64,000 nt of DNA from Arcuatula senhousia (lineage: Eukaryota; Mollusca; Bivalvia; Mytilida; Mytilidae), in contig OZ020307.1 in NCBI GenBank assembly GCA_963971305.1, positions 51,953,702 to 52,017,701 of the forward strand, written 5' to 3'. Numbering within the stretch: the first letter of the stretch is position 1; each line of letters opens with the position of its first letter. The translations under genes were made by a program, and so were the position numbers. Of the stretch, positions 1 through 8,407 are shown in pieces. The notes under the pieces were generated by a model, which saw nothing but the letters and a program-made list of their open reading frames with translations, did not search any database and was not told where the DNA came from.

Positions 1-120
1 GGGGGGGCTTTTTTTGTTTTTTTGTTTGTTTGAGCGATTTCAGAATATTCTTTTTCTTTAAAAACCTCTGCTGCCAAAATATATTTTCATCATATTTTGT
101 TCCTGAAGAATTTAATATGG
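1..120. repeat. Fragment of a G-run dispersed element
   Basis: The window opens with a G-run followed by CTTTTTTT. The stretch around 70-95 (CTGCTGCCAAAATATATTTT) resembles 46255-46280, inside another possible member of the G-run terminal-repeat family. The left end is cut by the window edge. The assignment is weak. Confidence 0.25.
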
Positions 121-409
121 TGTTAAATTAAACACATTCAATGTGAACTATCTAAGTAATCTTCAATTATCGTATACGAGGCATAAATGTCATTTTCTTT
201 GTTTGGCGACTCTGGTGTTTTCGATTTTTAGATTAATATGGTACCATAGCGGTATTTTTGTAGTTCAATTGTTTAAAATTAGACAAAACAAGTTGTCTGT
301 TGGACTTTTTGGTTAGTAAAAAAAATAGTTTCCGTAGACAATATTCCTTTAAAGATATACATAGAACTCTACATTAGTTACATGTACCAGTTTATGGTCA
401 CAGTTCTAC

Positions 410-422
410 AATCGAGATGGGC
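410..422. repeat. Left target-site duplication of the LINE
   Basis: AATCGAGATGGGC at 410-422 is repeated exactly at 10953-10965, directly after the A-rich 3' end of the LINE. Flanking bases differ on both sides, so the match is exactly 13 bp, a usual length for LINE target-primed insertion. If correct, the LINE starts at 423 and the LTR element lies inside its 5' UTR. Confidence 0.7.
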
Positions 423-683
423 ATCAAGTAAAGTTCCAGAGACTAGAATTTTAAAAATGGTTGAATTCAATACTTTTTTGTACATTTACCATGCCTTCTC
501 CCCTTTCAACTGGTTAGTTGATGAAAACGGATAAATATGTTTTGAGAATGATTCAATATGTATTCATATATTACATCTTATTATAATAAAGCGATCATTA
601 TTCATAAGCTAAATTAAATGGAAAATAATTTATTTAAATAAACAAAGTTTTTTAACCGATTTCATGTGGATTTGAAATTGAAA

Positions 684-688
684 TCTTT
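684..688. repeat. LTR-element target-site duplication (left)
   Basis: TCTTT at 684-688 matches TCTTT at 6984-6988, immediately outside the two LTRs. A 5-bp duplication is typical of LTR-retrotransposon integration. Confidence 0.75.
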
Positions 689-938
689 ATGGTAAAACTC
701 TGGTGGTTATAATTGCACCCTGAGTTCACTCTACAATACAGTGGGTCCAAACTTAGGATAAAGTGTAAGATGCGTCTTACCTTTCCAAAGGTTCAGCAAC
801 AAGAAGACCGTTTCCGTGAGATCTCATTCGGTCCTCGGTTTTCGGCATCCATCAGCCAATCAGTGACTTGCAATCCGAATATTACCATGGTGACGATCTA
901 TTTATATCTAACGGAAACCCCCGTCTAATTTTACCACA
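689..938 (-). repeat. 3' LTR
   Basis: This 250-bp LTR differs from 6734-6983 at two positions. Read on the minus strand it begins TGTGGTAAAA and ends TTTTACCAT, so GGTAAAA/TTTTACC form short inverted ends. The small plus-strand reading frame inside both LTRs (713-928 here) exists only because the LTRs are near-identical and is not supported as a gene. Confidence 0.9.
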
Positions 939-949
939 CTCCCCCCAAC
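939..949 (-). other. Polypurine tract
   Basis: On the minus strand GTTGGGGGGAG abuts the start of the 3' LTR, the position where the plus-strand primer for reverse transcription lies. Confidence 0.7.
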
Positions 950-1864
950 TTTATAAAGGTGGGACCTATACCTAAATTTTAAAATGTTATGCCACCCAAA
1001 AATGGCAGAATGCCAGCCTTAACCCACATAAAAATGGGACTTCAGGTAATATAATGCTACAGGCATTAAAATATATACCTTTCTTGCTACAGCGCAATAT
1101 GTAGCGACCTAACTGCCATTATCCTGGGATGTAAACTAAAAACAACATTAGTTGAACCCATATAAAAGGGAAATAACCAAAATTGGAGTGTGATAATACT
1201 AAAATACTGAAAAGAACCTGGGCAAGGTGTAAGTCTGTCAAAACTGAGAATTTACTTAAAAACCACCCTTACCCAAAAATTAACTTGAAATTTAAATAAA
1301 AATCTCCTTTAAGATTCCTAGCCAGTACATGTAGTAAAAAATACTCAAAAACATTTAACAAAATAACCCACACGAACTATTCTCTTGATAATTCGAAACA
1401 ATCTAACAACCTTGTTAGATTTAAATTTTACTACTGTACAATTAAAAAAAAATAACAAGTCATTAACCCTGTAATCAGGGGATTCTTTTCCTCTCTCTTA
1501 TTAAAAAAATATCAGTATAAGTGGTCGATATTCCCAACTTATGGAAAAACCCTATAAAAAGGTTCCAAGTCTGAAGCAACAAAAATTTACTCAAAAATAT
1601 TATAAAAATTAATATAAAGCTTCAACTTGGACTTGCCACTGGCAACTTATAACTTACATGTATGTTTAAGCTGCATACAAAAATTATCAAAAGGAACATA
1701 TGTACAACTGACTCAAAAGTCAAATTCTCTCTGAATATGACCACCTATAAATTTTCCTTTATTATTAATGCAACCCCTGACAATGTCGGGGAACTTATCA
1801 AATTATCAGTTCTTAGTCTGGCATCTGTAGTCACGTTGGCAGTCCTAATTTATTTGTCAGTATC
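950..1864 (-). other. 3' untranslated interior of the LTR element
   Basis: About 0.9 kb between the end of the gag-pro frame and the polypurine tract. It is AT-rich and has no long minus-strand frame. No trace of RT, RNase H or integrase is visible. It may hold cis signals such as packaging or splicing, but none is recognisable. Confidence 0.5.
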
Positions 1865-4800
1865 TTATACACACCAGAGGGAGGTCCCATCCGGGATATC
1901 CTCCAGGTCAACATCTGACTTGATCCGGCGTTGACCCCAGTAAATCTGGGAATACTCTCTGTCCAGACTTCTACAATATACCTCTGACCATTGTAGGAGT
2001 TCTCTGAAATTTAGGATTTCCACCCAATATTCATCTGTAGTGTAACTGTTGGTCAGACCCAATTTCTTGGGATAAACATATAGTTCAGCAGTCCGTAACC
2101 TCTCCCTCTGGCTATCACTCAGGAACTGCAACATAGTAGCGGCCACCCTCCAATGGCATAAAAGAGCGGGACAGTTAATAGGTCGCAACCTTAACTCATC
2201 CGGCTGTGTCCACCCAGCCATTCTACATAACTTTTGTATGGCTGGGAAAGCAGCAACTGGAACTTCACACAACTCATACAGCTTAATGTATCTCGTACTC
2301 CATTGCCACAGGTCTGTGACATTGGCTCCACTCCCCAGTATCCACTGGGCCATTTGTCCCAAAACCTCCATCTGTCGTATCTGATGTACTCCATTCCCAG
2401 GTTCCGCTGGGAAGGTAAAAGCAGATGACAAATGACACTTTACCACGTGTCTCTTGATTGTTCTGTCTCGGACATCACTTCCTAGCACAGGACACTTGGA
2501 GACTCTAGCTAACCATCTGCCCCTAACAAATCTGGCCTCTACCAGTTGGGCTATATCTGGTACTTCAGTACTCTCCTCCTTCTCTCTAAGCATTTGGTTC
2601 AACTCCTCCCGAGTAAATTCTGCTATTCCTCTTCCTCTCCCCCTACTAAAAGCAGGGTTCTTTATTTTATTTTCCCGAGACATGATCTTTATAGTTTTTG
2701 GTTTATGACTACCAATAACTGAAATGAGAAATAACATCATTATTAACTGCCTGACAACCCTTTTTCTAGGGTTATTACAGTGGTAAGGTCTATTTATCTT
2801 TATTACCCCTACTGGTAACATATTACAGTTAAAATCACCATTCCGACCTGGACTTCCTGTCCTGGTAACAGTGTACTTACATAGATCAAAGCCATCATTG
2901 GCCATTACCTCCAGGCCATCAACCAACAGTGTTTCCTCTAAACTCTGTCCCTTAACTGGAAGTTTTACCCTTAACCCCTGCAAGTTCCAGGGAAGCTCCT
3001 CCTCACCTGGACAAGTCTGTCCACCAGATCTTGACTCCACTCCTCTGAGTAAGTCCACTTGCACCCTTGGGTCTTCTCTAAGGGACTCAACTTCTTGATA
3101 TAGTTCACTGTAATCCATACCTTGGTTCTCTTTTACCAGGACCCCATCTGTATCTGTCATAGAACAGATATGTGGACTACTTCTAGAACATATCACTCTA
3201 GGCTGAATAAATGTAGCTTTATCATCTACTGTAAAAGTCTCTACCATTACTGTGTCTATCGTAGTACCAATATCTTCGATTTCATCTTTACCTGATAACT
3301 TGACCTCTAAACTTGGCTGTACTACTGCACAACTTGGTATGGTTACCCTGTGAATCTTTGGTACAAATTCTTTAACACCCTCCACTAACTGGAATGGGAC
3401 AAGCTTACCACAAAACTCTAATTCTCTTCTACCCATATGGATGGAAACATTGTGCTTCTCTAAGAAATCTAACCCCAGTAGCATTTCACACTCTAATGGT
3501 CCTACATATAATTCTTCTTTGAACCGCTCAGAATCTATCTCAAAATAAAGAGGGTCTATAACATTACAGGTCATTGTCATATCTCTCCCTGCTGCATGCA
3601 GGGTAGATGTTCTTACAACTTTTGGTTTGTATTTGAGACTGTCATATATGATGTCTTTCAAAAGTGAAACTTGGGCGCCAGTGTCTACTATTGCATTAAC
3701 TGGTATACCTTGTATATCAACATTTACCCTGATCATACGGGCTGTACCCAACATCCCAACAGCTGCAGTATTAGATGCAAATTTACCATCTTTTTTACCC
3801 TCCTGAGAGGGAATGGGTTTGGCTTGATCTTGATTTTTATCTTTATTTGGACAATTTTTAGCAAAATGACCCTTCTGGTTGCATGCATAGCAAATGACTT
3901 CAGACCTATCAAATCTCTGATTTTTATTCTGACCTCTTCCCCCTCTTCCTTTCTGGAAGTTCTTCCCTTCTTTAGGAGTAGGAGTTGACGGTTCCGTAGA
4001 TACCACAGTAGAACTGGGACTAACATTGCGGTCTAATCTGTCTGAAATGTTGGATAATTTGTTCATCACAGTGTTGAATCTATCTTCCAGCTGTGTAATT
4101 CTTTCAAGGCAATTATCTCGTGATGTGGCTTGTACCCTGATATTGGTATCTGGTTCTGATGTTAATACATTCGCTACCCCTATGTTGTTAGCAGACTGAA
4201 TTGCCCGTTTTGAATGTTGATACCATTTAATGACATCAATCGCTGCGTCCATGCTTCTGGGTCTTGAATTACATGCATGCTGACCCGCTTCCATATCTTC
4301 ACACCCTTGGCAAAATCTTAGTACTGCTTGTTCCATCATATGGTTCTCTGGTAATCCTTGGAAAGCCCTTGTAGCAAGGGAAAGGATCCTATCTGCCCAG
4401 TCTTCAAGCGACTCATTGTATTTTTGCTTGGTGGTAGTGAACTGTAACATTGCTGTCTCTTTAAGTTCTGAAAAGCCAAATCTCTTCTCAAGCTTTGACA
4501 CCAATTCTCTAAATGGTGGTCTGACATCTCCCTCTACTAAAAGGGTGTAATACTCACTGGCTTTACCTTCTAAACACCAGCAAAGTTGCTGACGTTTCTC
4601 TTCTTCAGTGCAGTGTGATGCTGCTGCCATCTCATTAAATTTGGTTATGAAAGCTTTCCAATTTGTATCTCCTTTATATTTCAATGTTTTCATGGCAGAA
4701 AAGAAATTGGCATTTCTCTGGTTCTCATGACGGCGATTATAATCTATCCCTCTTTCTATTCTATTGGGGTTATAGTCTCTATTAAAGTGTCTCTCACCAT

Positions 4801-6274
4801 ATTGACGGTTATTCTCATTTCGTCGTGGTAGTTCACAATGCTCCTCAGTAAAATCTGAGTAAGAACCTACTGATTCCTGGTCTGAATCCACACGTTCGAG
4901 CAAAGTAGTTCTAATTATATCATCTCCAGACGGACGTCTGGGTCCTGGTCTAGGCTCCACTGGCTGACGTCTTTGCGGTTGGGGCTGTACTGGCTCATAT
5001 CTTCCAGGATGACTTACTACTGGCTGCGGCATGGTATGTGTAGGCTGGTTCAGATTAAAATTAGGAGGAGGTCGTGAAAAGTCCATGTTCGCAAAAGAAT
5101 ATGTGACTGTGGTGTTGTGAGGGTTTACTGGTTGGGTAAGTTGGACTGGTGGTTGGATGTTCATAGGTTGATTTAAACTTCCCTGCTGAAAATTCAGATT
5201 GGGTACACTTGGTTGCAGCCCTGCATTAAACCCAATTGGAAATTGGGGTTGGACAGCTGGTGCATTCACTGTGTACATATAAGCAAGTTGAGGTGCTTGA
5301 TAGGTCATGGTAGTTGGAAAACTTGGGAATTGACTTGAACTCACTGGTTGGTCACCTTGTGAAAACATATTCCCAGTGTTAGCCGGGTTGGAAATGTTCA
5401 TTGTTTGAACTTGTGGTAATGTCATTGGTTGTGACATATAGTGAAACTGATTTATTGGAGCTTGTGTCATTGGGCATGGCATAGCTTGAACCTGATTTGT
5501 CGGAGCTAGTGTCATTGGTCGTGACATAGCTTGATTCTGATTCGTAGGAGCTAATGTCATTGGTCGTGACATAGCTTGATTCTGAAACATAGATTGATTG
5601 TTTGAAAATTGTGAATTCCCAGTTATGCCTGGGTTGGGCATACTGGTAACAGTGTTTTGAACCTGTGAAATTTGTTGTTGCCTAGTAAAGTCTGGGTTGG
5701 ACATACTGGCAACTGATAAAGGTTCGTTATTTCCCATGTGAGTGGGATTTTCACCTGATGGACTGAGGGAGGACAAACCAAATAATTGTTTCTCAGGCTC
5801 TAACATACCGGTTGGTTGGTTGTGATACAATGAACTGGCTACACCTGTTTGTTTTTGTGACTTGTAATCTTGACCTATATCACCTAATAAATCATATGTC
5901 CAATTATCATCATAACCTTGTGATGTGCTTTGGTGTGAGTCTAATGCATACCCATTTGAATCATTTGTGGGGTTTTGGACTGTATCAGTTGGATTATTTC
6001 TGACTTCTTGTTTGATTTGTGAATTTTTCGGGTTGTCAGAGAAAGGTCCCCATCTTTCAAGACTAGCACTCAAGTCTTCATGTTTTCTAAAATCAACATG
6101 TACAAAAAGTCTTTCTGGTGCCCTTAAATAGGGAATACTACAAAATGTTTCCCATGTAAATGGGTCAGTTTCTCTTGTTCTGATTATGTAATCAGCTATT
6201 TGTTGCCCTACACCTGGCAACTTCAACAACTCCTCACGAGTGCACAAATTTATTTTTATTTTGTCTGTTGCCAT
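1865..6274 (-). CDS. Gag-protease polyprotein with N-terminal helix-hairpin-helix motif
   Basis: 1469 codons, ATG at the minus-strand 5' end, TAA stop, no interruption. Residues 7-50 form a helix-hairpin-helix motif of the ComEA/DNA-binding kind (LPGVGQQIADYII core at 19-31). Residues about 100-450 are Q/N/P/M-rich and disordered, with near-identical 16-residue repeats around 230-275 (QAMSRPMTLAPTNQ). Residues about 520-700 are a Retrotrans_gag-type capsid domain. A basic linker leads to a CCHC zinc knuckle (C795, C798, H803, C808) and a retropepsin domain with DTGA at 864-867 and LLGLDFL at 932-938. After about 950 the protein continues for 500 residues of unknown function, including a short hydrophobic run (1177-1187) and a degenerate Cys/His finger-like segment (1261-1280). 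The protein should package its own RNA and process itself, with polymerase supplied in trans. Confidence 0.88.
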   Translation of the reverse strand: MATDKIKINLCTREELLKLPGVGQQIADYIIRTRETDPFTWETFCSIPYLRAPERLFVHVDFRKHEDLSASLERWGPFSDNPKNSQIKQEVRNNPTDTVQNPTNDSNGYALDSHQSTSQGYDDNWTYDLLGDIGQDYKSQKQTGVASSLYHNQPTGMLEPEKQLFGLSSLSPSGENPTHMGNNEPLSVASMSNPDFTRQQQISQVQNTVTSMPNPGITGNSQFSNNQSMFQNQAMSRPMTLAPTNQNQAMSRPMTLAPTNQVQAMPCPMTQAPINQFHYMSQPMTLPQVQTMNISNPANTGNMFSQGDQPVSSSQFPSFPTTMTYQAPQLAYMYTVNAPAVQPQFPIGFNAGLQPSVPNLNFQQGSLNQPMNIQPPVQLTQPVNPHNTTVTYSFANMDFSRPPPNFNLNQPTHTMPQPVVSHPGRYEPVQPQPQRRQPVEPRPGPRRPSGDDIIRTTLLERVDSDQESVGSYSDFTEEHCELPRRNENNRQYGERHFNRDYNPNRIERGIDYNRRHENQRNANFFSAMKTLKYKGDTNWKAFITKFNEMAAASHCTEEEKRQQLCWCLEGKASEYYTLLVEGDVRPPFRELVSKLEKRFGFSELKETAMLQFTTTKQKYNESLEDWADRILSLATRAFQGLPENHMMEQAVLRFCQGCEDMEAGQHACNSRPRSMDAAIDVIKWYQHSKRAIQSANNIGVANVLTSEPDTNIRVQATSRDNCLERITQLEDRFNTVMNKLSNISDRLDRNVSPSSTVVSTEPSTPTPKEGKNFQKGRGGRGQNKNQRFDRSEVICYACNQKGHFAKNCPNKDKNQDQAKPIPSQEGKKDGKFASNTAAVGMLGTARMIRVNVDIQGIPVNAIVDTGAQVSLLKDIIYDSLKYKPKVVRTSTLHAAGRDMTMTCNVIDPLYFEIDSERFKEELYVGPLECEMLLGLDFLEKHNVSIHMGRRELEFCGKLVPFQLVEGVKEFVPKIHRVTIPSCAVVQPSLEVKLSGKDEIEDIGTTIDTVMVETFTVDDKATFIQPRVICSRSSPHICSMTDTDGVLVKENQGMDYSELYQEVESLREDPRVQVDLLRGVESRSGGQTCPGEEELPWNLQGLRVKLPVKGQSLEETLLVDGLEVMANDGFDLCKYTVTRTGSPGRNGDFNCNMLPVGVIKINRPYHCNNPRKRVVRQLIMMLFLISVIGSHKPKTIKIMSRENKIKNPAFSRGRGRGIAEFTREELNQMLREKEESTEVPDIAQLVEARFVRGRWLARVSKCPVLGSDVRDRTIKRHVVKCHLSSAFTFPAEPGNGVHQIRQMEVLGQMAQWILGSGANVTDLWQWSTRYIKLYELCEVPVAAFPAIQKLCRMAGWTQPDELRLRPINCPALLCHWRVAATMLQFLSDSQRERLRTAELYVYPKKLGLTNSYTTDEYWVEILNFRELLQWSEVYCRSLDREYSQIYWGQRRIKSDVDLEDIPDGTSLWCV

Positions 6275-6718
6275 TGTTTCTGTTTATTGTGACCCTTATA
6301 AGTAAAACTAAACTACTTTATTCAATAAACAAAACACATACAATCAAAATAATATCTTAATTTGTAATCCACGACAATGTTTACACTCAACGGAAATCAC
6401 TTCCGGTCAACTCGGGAATGTTGTGAATACGTCACACAACCTTTGTTGACTACGCAAAATCGAATCTCACGATTTCGTGTCTACGTCACAGCCGCAACTG
6501 TGAAAATGGGTCAACGTTTACAATTCCCACAATAATAACAATTCTAGTTAATATACTCTAATATAAACTCTACTCTAACAGTAAATATCTCAATATTTTA
6601 CTGCATACCAAACTTCAACCGCCGCTTACTCAATTTCCAATGAAAACTCTAATTTCACACCTGAGTGACGACTGGCGGGAACATGTGCTTCTTATCTTTG
6701 TCAATATCCTAATAAAAA
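6275..6718 (-). other. 5' leader of the LTR element
   Basis: About 450 bp between the primer-binding site and the gag start codon at 6274. There is no substantial reading frame. Such leaders usually hold packaging and dimerisation signals, but none can be identified by eye. Confidence 0.5.
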
Positions 6719-6731
6719 CACCTCGTCGCCA
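6719..6731 (-). other. Putative tRNA primer-binding site
   Basis: On the minus strand TGGCGACGAGGTG lies 2 nt after the 5' LTR. TGG is the complement of a tRNA CCA end, and TGGCGAC starts are common in Ty3-like elements. The matching tRNA was not identified. Confidence 0.5.
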
Positions 6732-6733
6732 TT

Positions 6734-6983
6734 ATGGTAAAACTCTGGTAGTTATAATTGCACCCTGAGTTCACTCTACAATACAGTGGGTCCAAACTTA
6801 GGATAAAGTGTAAGATGCGTCTTACCTTTCCAAAGGTTCAGCAGCAAGAAGACCGTTTCCGTGAGATCTCATTCGGTCCTCGGTTTTCGGCATCCATCAG
6901 CCAATCAGTGACTTGCAATCCGAATATTACCATGGTGACGATCTATTTATATCTAACGGAAACCCCCGTCTAATTTTACCACA
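6734..6983 (-). repeat. 5' LTR
   Basis: Same 250-bp unit as 689-938. Transcription of the LTR element should start here and run leftward. Confidence 0.9.
6943..6951 (-). promoter_or_regulatory. TATA-like box in the 5' LTR
   Basis: TATAAATAG on the minus strand lies about 33 nt into the LTR. If used, U3 would be very short, roughly 60 nt. The same box is in the 3' LTR at 898-906. Confidence 0.35.
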
Positions 6984-7240
6984 TCTTTTATTTAAATTGA
7001 TAAAGCCGAAGTCTATCCAATAATTGACTTAAATCAGTTTTCAAGGAAACCCAAACCATCATTCAGCAATGATCGCTTTATCCTTGTCGACATGTACATA
7101 TGTTTTGTTCATTTCTTTGTATACTTTGTTTACTATCTTACTTGGTGTCTGTGTTCTGATGAGTGTACCGGTCATTTTTCCGTTATTAAGCCACTGGTCA
7201 GCCTGCTGTTGCTGGATTACTACTCTTTACCCGAAGGGTG

Positions 7241-8395
7241 ATGGATAGTGATCTAGTAGCATACAGGATGGCCATTGGTTTATTTAACTGTCTCCGAAGA
7301 AAAGTCCGTGGTTTACCTAAACTATGCAGATATACTGAAATATTTCATGTAAACTTACTGTGTTCATTCCTGGTTCTCTCTCTCTTCATCTTGCAGTCAA
7401 CTTTACCGAAAGTTGACATTGTTTTCCTGTTGTTTGTCATTCATTATATCCTTATTATCGGAAACATTGAACAAAATCCTGGGCCCCATACCGATGAAGG
7501 TAGTCGAGAACATGATTTTATATCTATATGCACTATTAATATACGAAGTATAAGAAATAAACTCGATTTTCTCAATGATTTTGCCGACGAATTTGATATC
7601 TTAGCTGTAACCGAAACACACTTAGATCCCACAGTAAAAACTGAATCATTATTGCTGGACTGCTTTTCACATAATCCTATTAGACGTGATCGAAATAACT
7701 CCGGAGGTGGAATAGCAATTTATGCGAAAGAACATGTCTATATAAAACAAATCACTGAACTTGAGAATCAAATAGATGAAACTATCTGGGTAGAAATTCG
7801 AACTAAAGGTCAAAGATTTCTCCTATGTAACACCTATAGACCTGAGTGGACGGACGATAGATATTGGACACGATTAAATCATGCTTTGGGTATTGCCAAT
7901 CAATTTTCAGACAACGTTGTTTTGACGGGCGATTTGAACTCCGACCTTTTTAAAGTAAACAACAATAAACTTATTGATACAATGAGCATATTTAATCTGA
8001 ACAATGTTATTACTAAACCCACTCGTGTAACAGTAAACAGTCAAACCCTTTTAGATCCAATTATTATAAGTGATTCACTAAACTGCAAAGCCTCTGATGT
8101 TTTAACTGTTCCGAGATCGATAAGTGACCACGATGCATCTATTGCATTCCTTGACTGTCCCCTTAAAACACCCCCGTCCTTCCAAAGAGAAATTTGGCTA
8201 TATAAAAACATTGATAAAGTTAAGTTCGGTCAAAAACTTGACGATGTTGATTGGGACACTATCCTTCCGAACGACAGTAGTGTTGATGATATGTGCGATG
8301 CATTTACAGATACTTTTTTAAATATAGCTAAAGAATGTATTCCAACAAAGAATGTTACTGTTAGAACCAAAGACAAACCATGGTTCAACAACTAA
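7241..8395 (+). CDS. LINE ORF, N-terminal part: 2A-like peptide plus AP endonuclease
   Basis: The start is taken as the ATG at 7241; a GTG directly upstream is unlikely in a eukaryote. Residues about 37-73 are strongly hydrophobic and end in the 2A-like motif GNIEQNPGP (74-82). An endonuclease/exonuclease/phosphatase domain follows: metal and phosphate ligands appear as NIRS (100), TETHL (E125), GDLN (230-233) and SDH (295-297). This enzyme nicks the target DNA that primes reverse transcription. The frame ends at TAA 8393-8395, in phase with the reverse transcriptase that follows after 12 nt, so the stop is a disabling mutation and not a natural gene end. Confidence 0.85.
   Translation: MDSDLVAYRMAIGLFNCLRRKVRGLPKLCRYTEIFHVNLLCSFLVLSLFILQSTLPKVDIVFLLFVIHYILIIGNIEQNPGPHTDEGSREHDFISICTINIRSIRNKLDFLNDFADEFDILAVTETHLDPTVKTESLLLDCFSHNPIRRDRNNSGGGIAIYAKEHVYIKQITELENQIDETIWVEIRTKGQRFLLCNTYRPEWTDDRYWTRLNHALGIANQFSDNVVLTGDLNSDLFKVNNNKLIDTMSIFNLNNVITKPTRVTVNSQTLLDPIIISDSLNCKASDVLTVPRSISDHDASIAFLDCPLKTPPSFQREIWLYKNIDKVKFGQKLDDVDWDTILPNDSSVDDMCDAFTDTFLNIAKECIPTKNVTVRTKDKPWFNN
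7460..7486 (+). other. 2A-like ribosome-skipping motif
   Basis: Codons for G-N-I-E-Q-N-P-G-P. The canonical 2A core is D-V/I-E-x-N-P-G-P. Here the Asp position is Asn and the rest is kept. Skipping would separate the last Gly and Pro (7483/7484), releasing an 81-residue hydrophobic leader from the endonuclease-RT protein. 2A-like peptides are known in APE-type LINEs of molluscs and echinoderms. Confidence 0.75.
8393..8395 (+). other. In-frame nonsense codon splitting the LINE ORF
   Basis: TAA sits between the endonuclease and RT portions. The same frame is open from 8396 through 10684, so no frameshift is involved and a single-base substitution is enough to explain it. Confidence 0.8.
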
Positions 8396-8407
8396 CTGCG
8401 TCGTGAA

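Larger units (their letters stand above)
689..6983 (-). mobile_element. Non-autonomous LTR retrotransposon, gag-pro only
   Basis: Two 250-bp direct repeats (689-938 and 6734-6983) flank a 5.8-kb interior. The 5-bp host duplication TCTTT lies at 684-688 and 6984-6988. On the minus strand a primer-binding-like sequence (6719-6731) follows the 5' LTR and a purine tract (939-949) precedes the 3' LTR, so both replication signals are present. The interior has a single uninterrupted gag-protease ORF and no reverse transcriptase, RNase H or integrase, so mobilisation must use another element's pol. The LTRs differ at two positions (706/6751 and the AACAAG/AGCAAG site near 800/6843), which indicates a young insertion. 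Confidence 0.9.

Noticed and set aside
713..928. 71-codon frame present identically at 713-928 and 6758-6973
   Set aside because: Both lie inside the LTRs and are antisense to the element. The duplication is explained by the LTRs.
1662..1934. Plus-strand 90-codon frame with a hydrophobic segment, overlapping the end of gag-pro
   Set aside because: It lies in the antisense of the LTR element's 3' interior, has no recognisable domain, and overlaps the real minus-strand ORF. It could be mistaken for an envelope-like membrane protein, but nothing supports that.
586..7081. 14-bp inverted match ATAAAGCGATCATT (586-599) and AATGATCGCTTTAT (7068-7081)
   Set aside because: Several such matches are expected by chance in 64 kb, and the two sites have no structural role in the nested elements.
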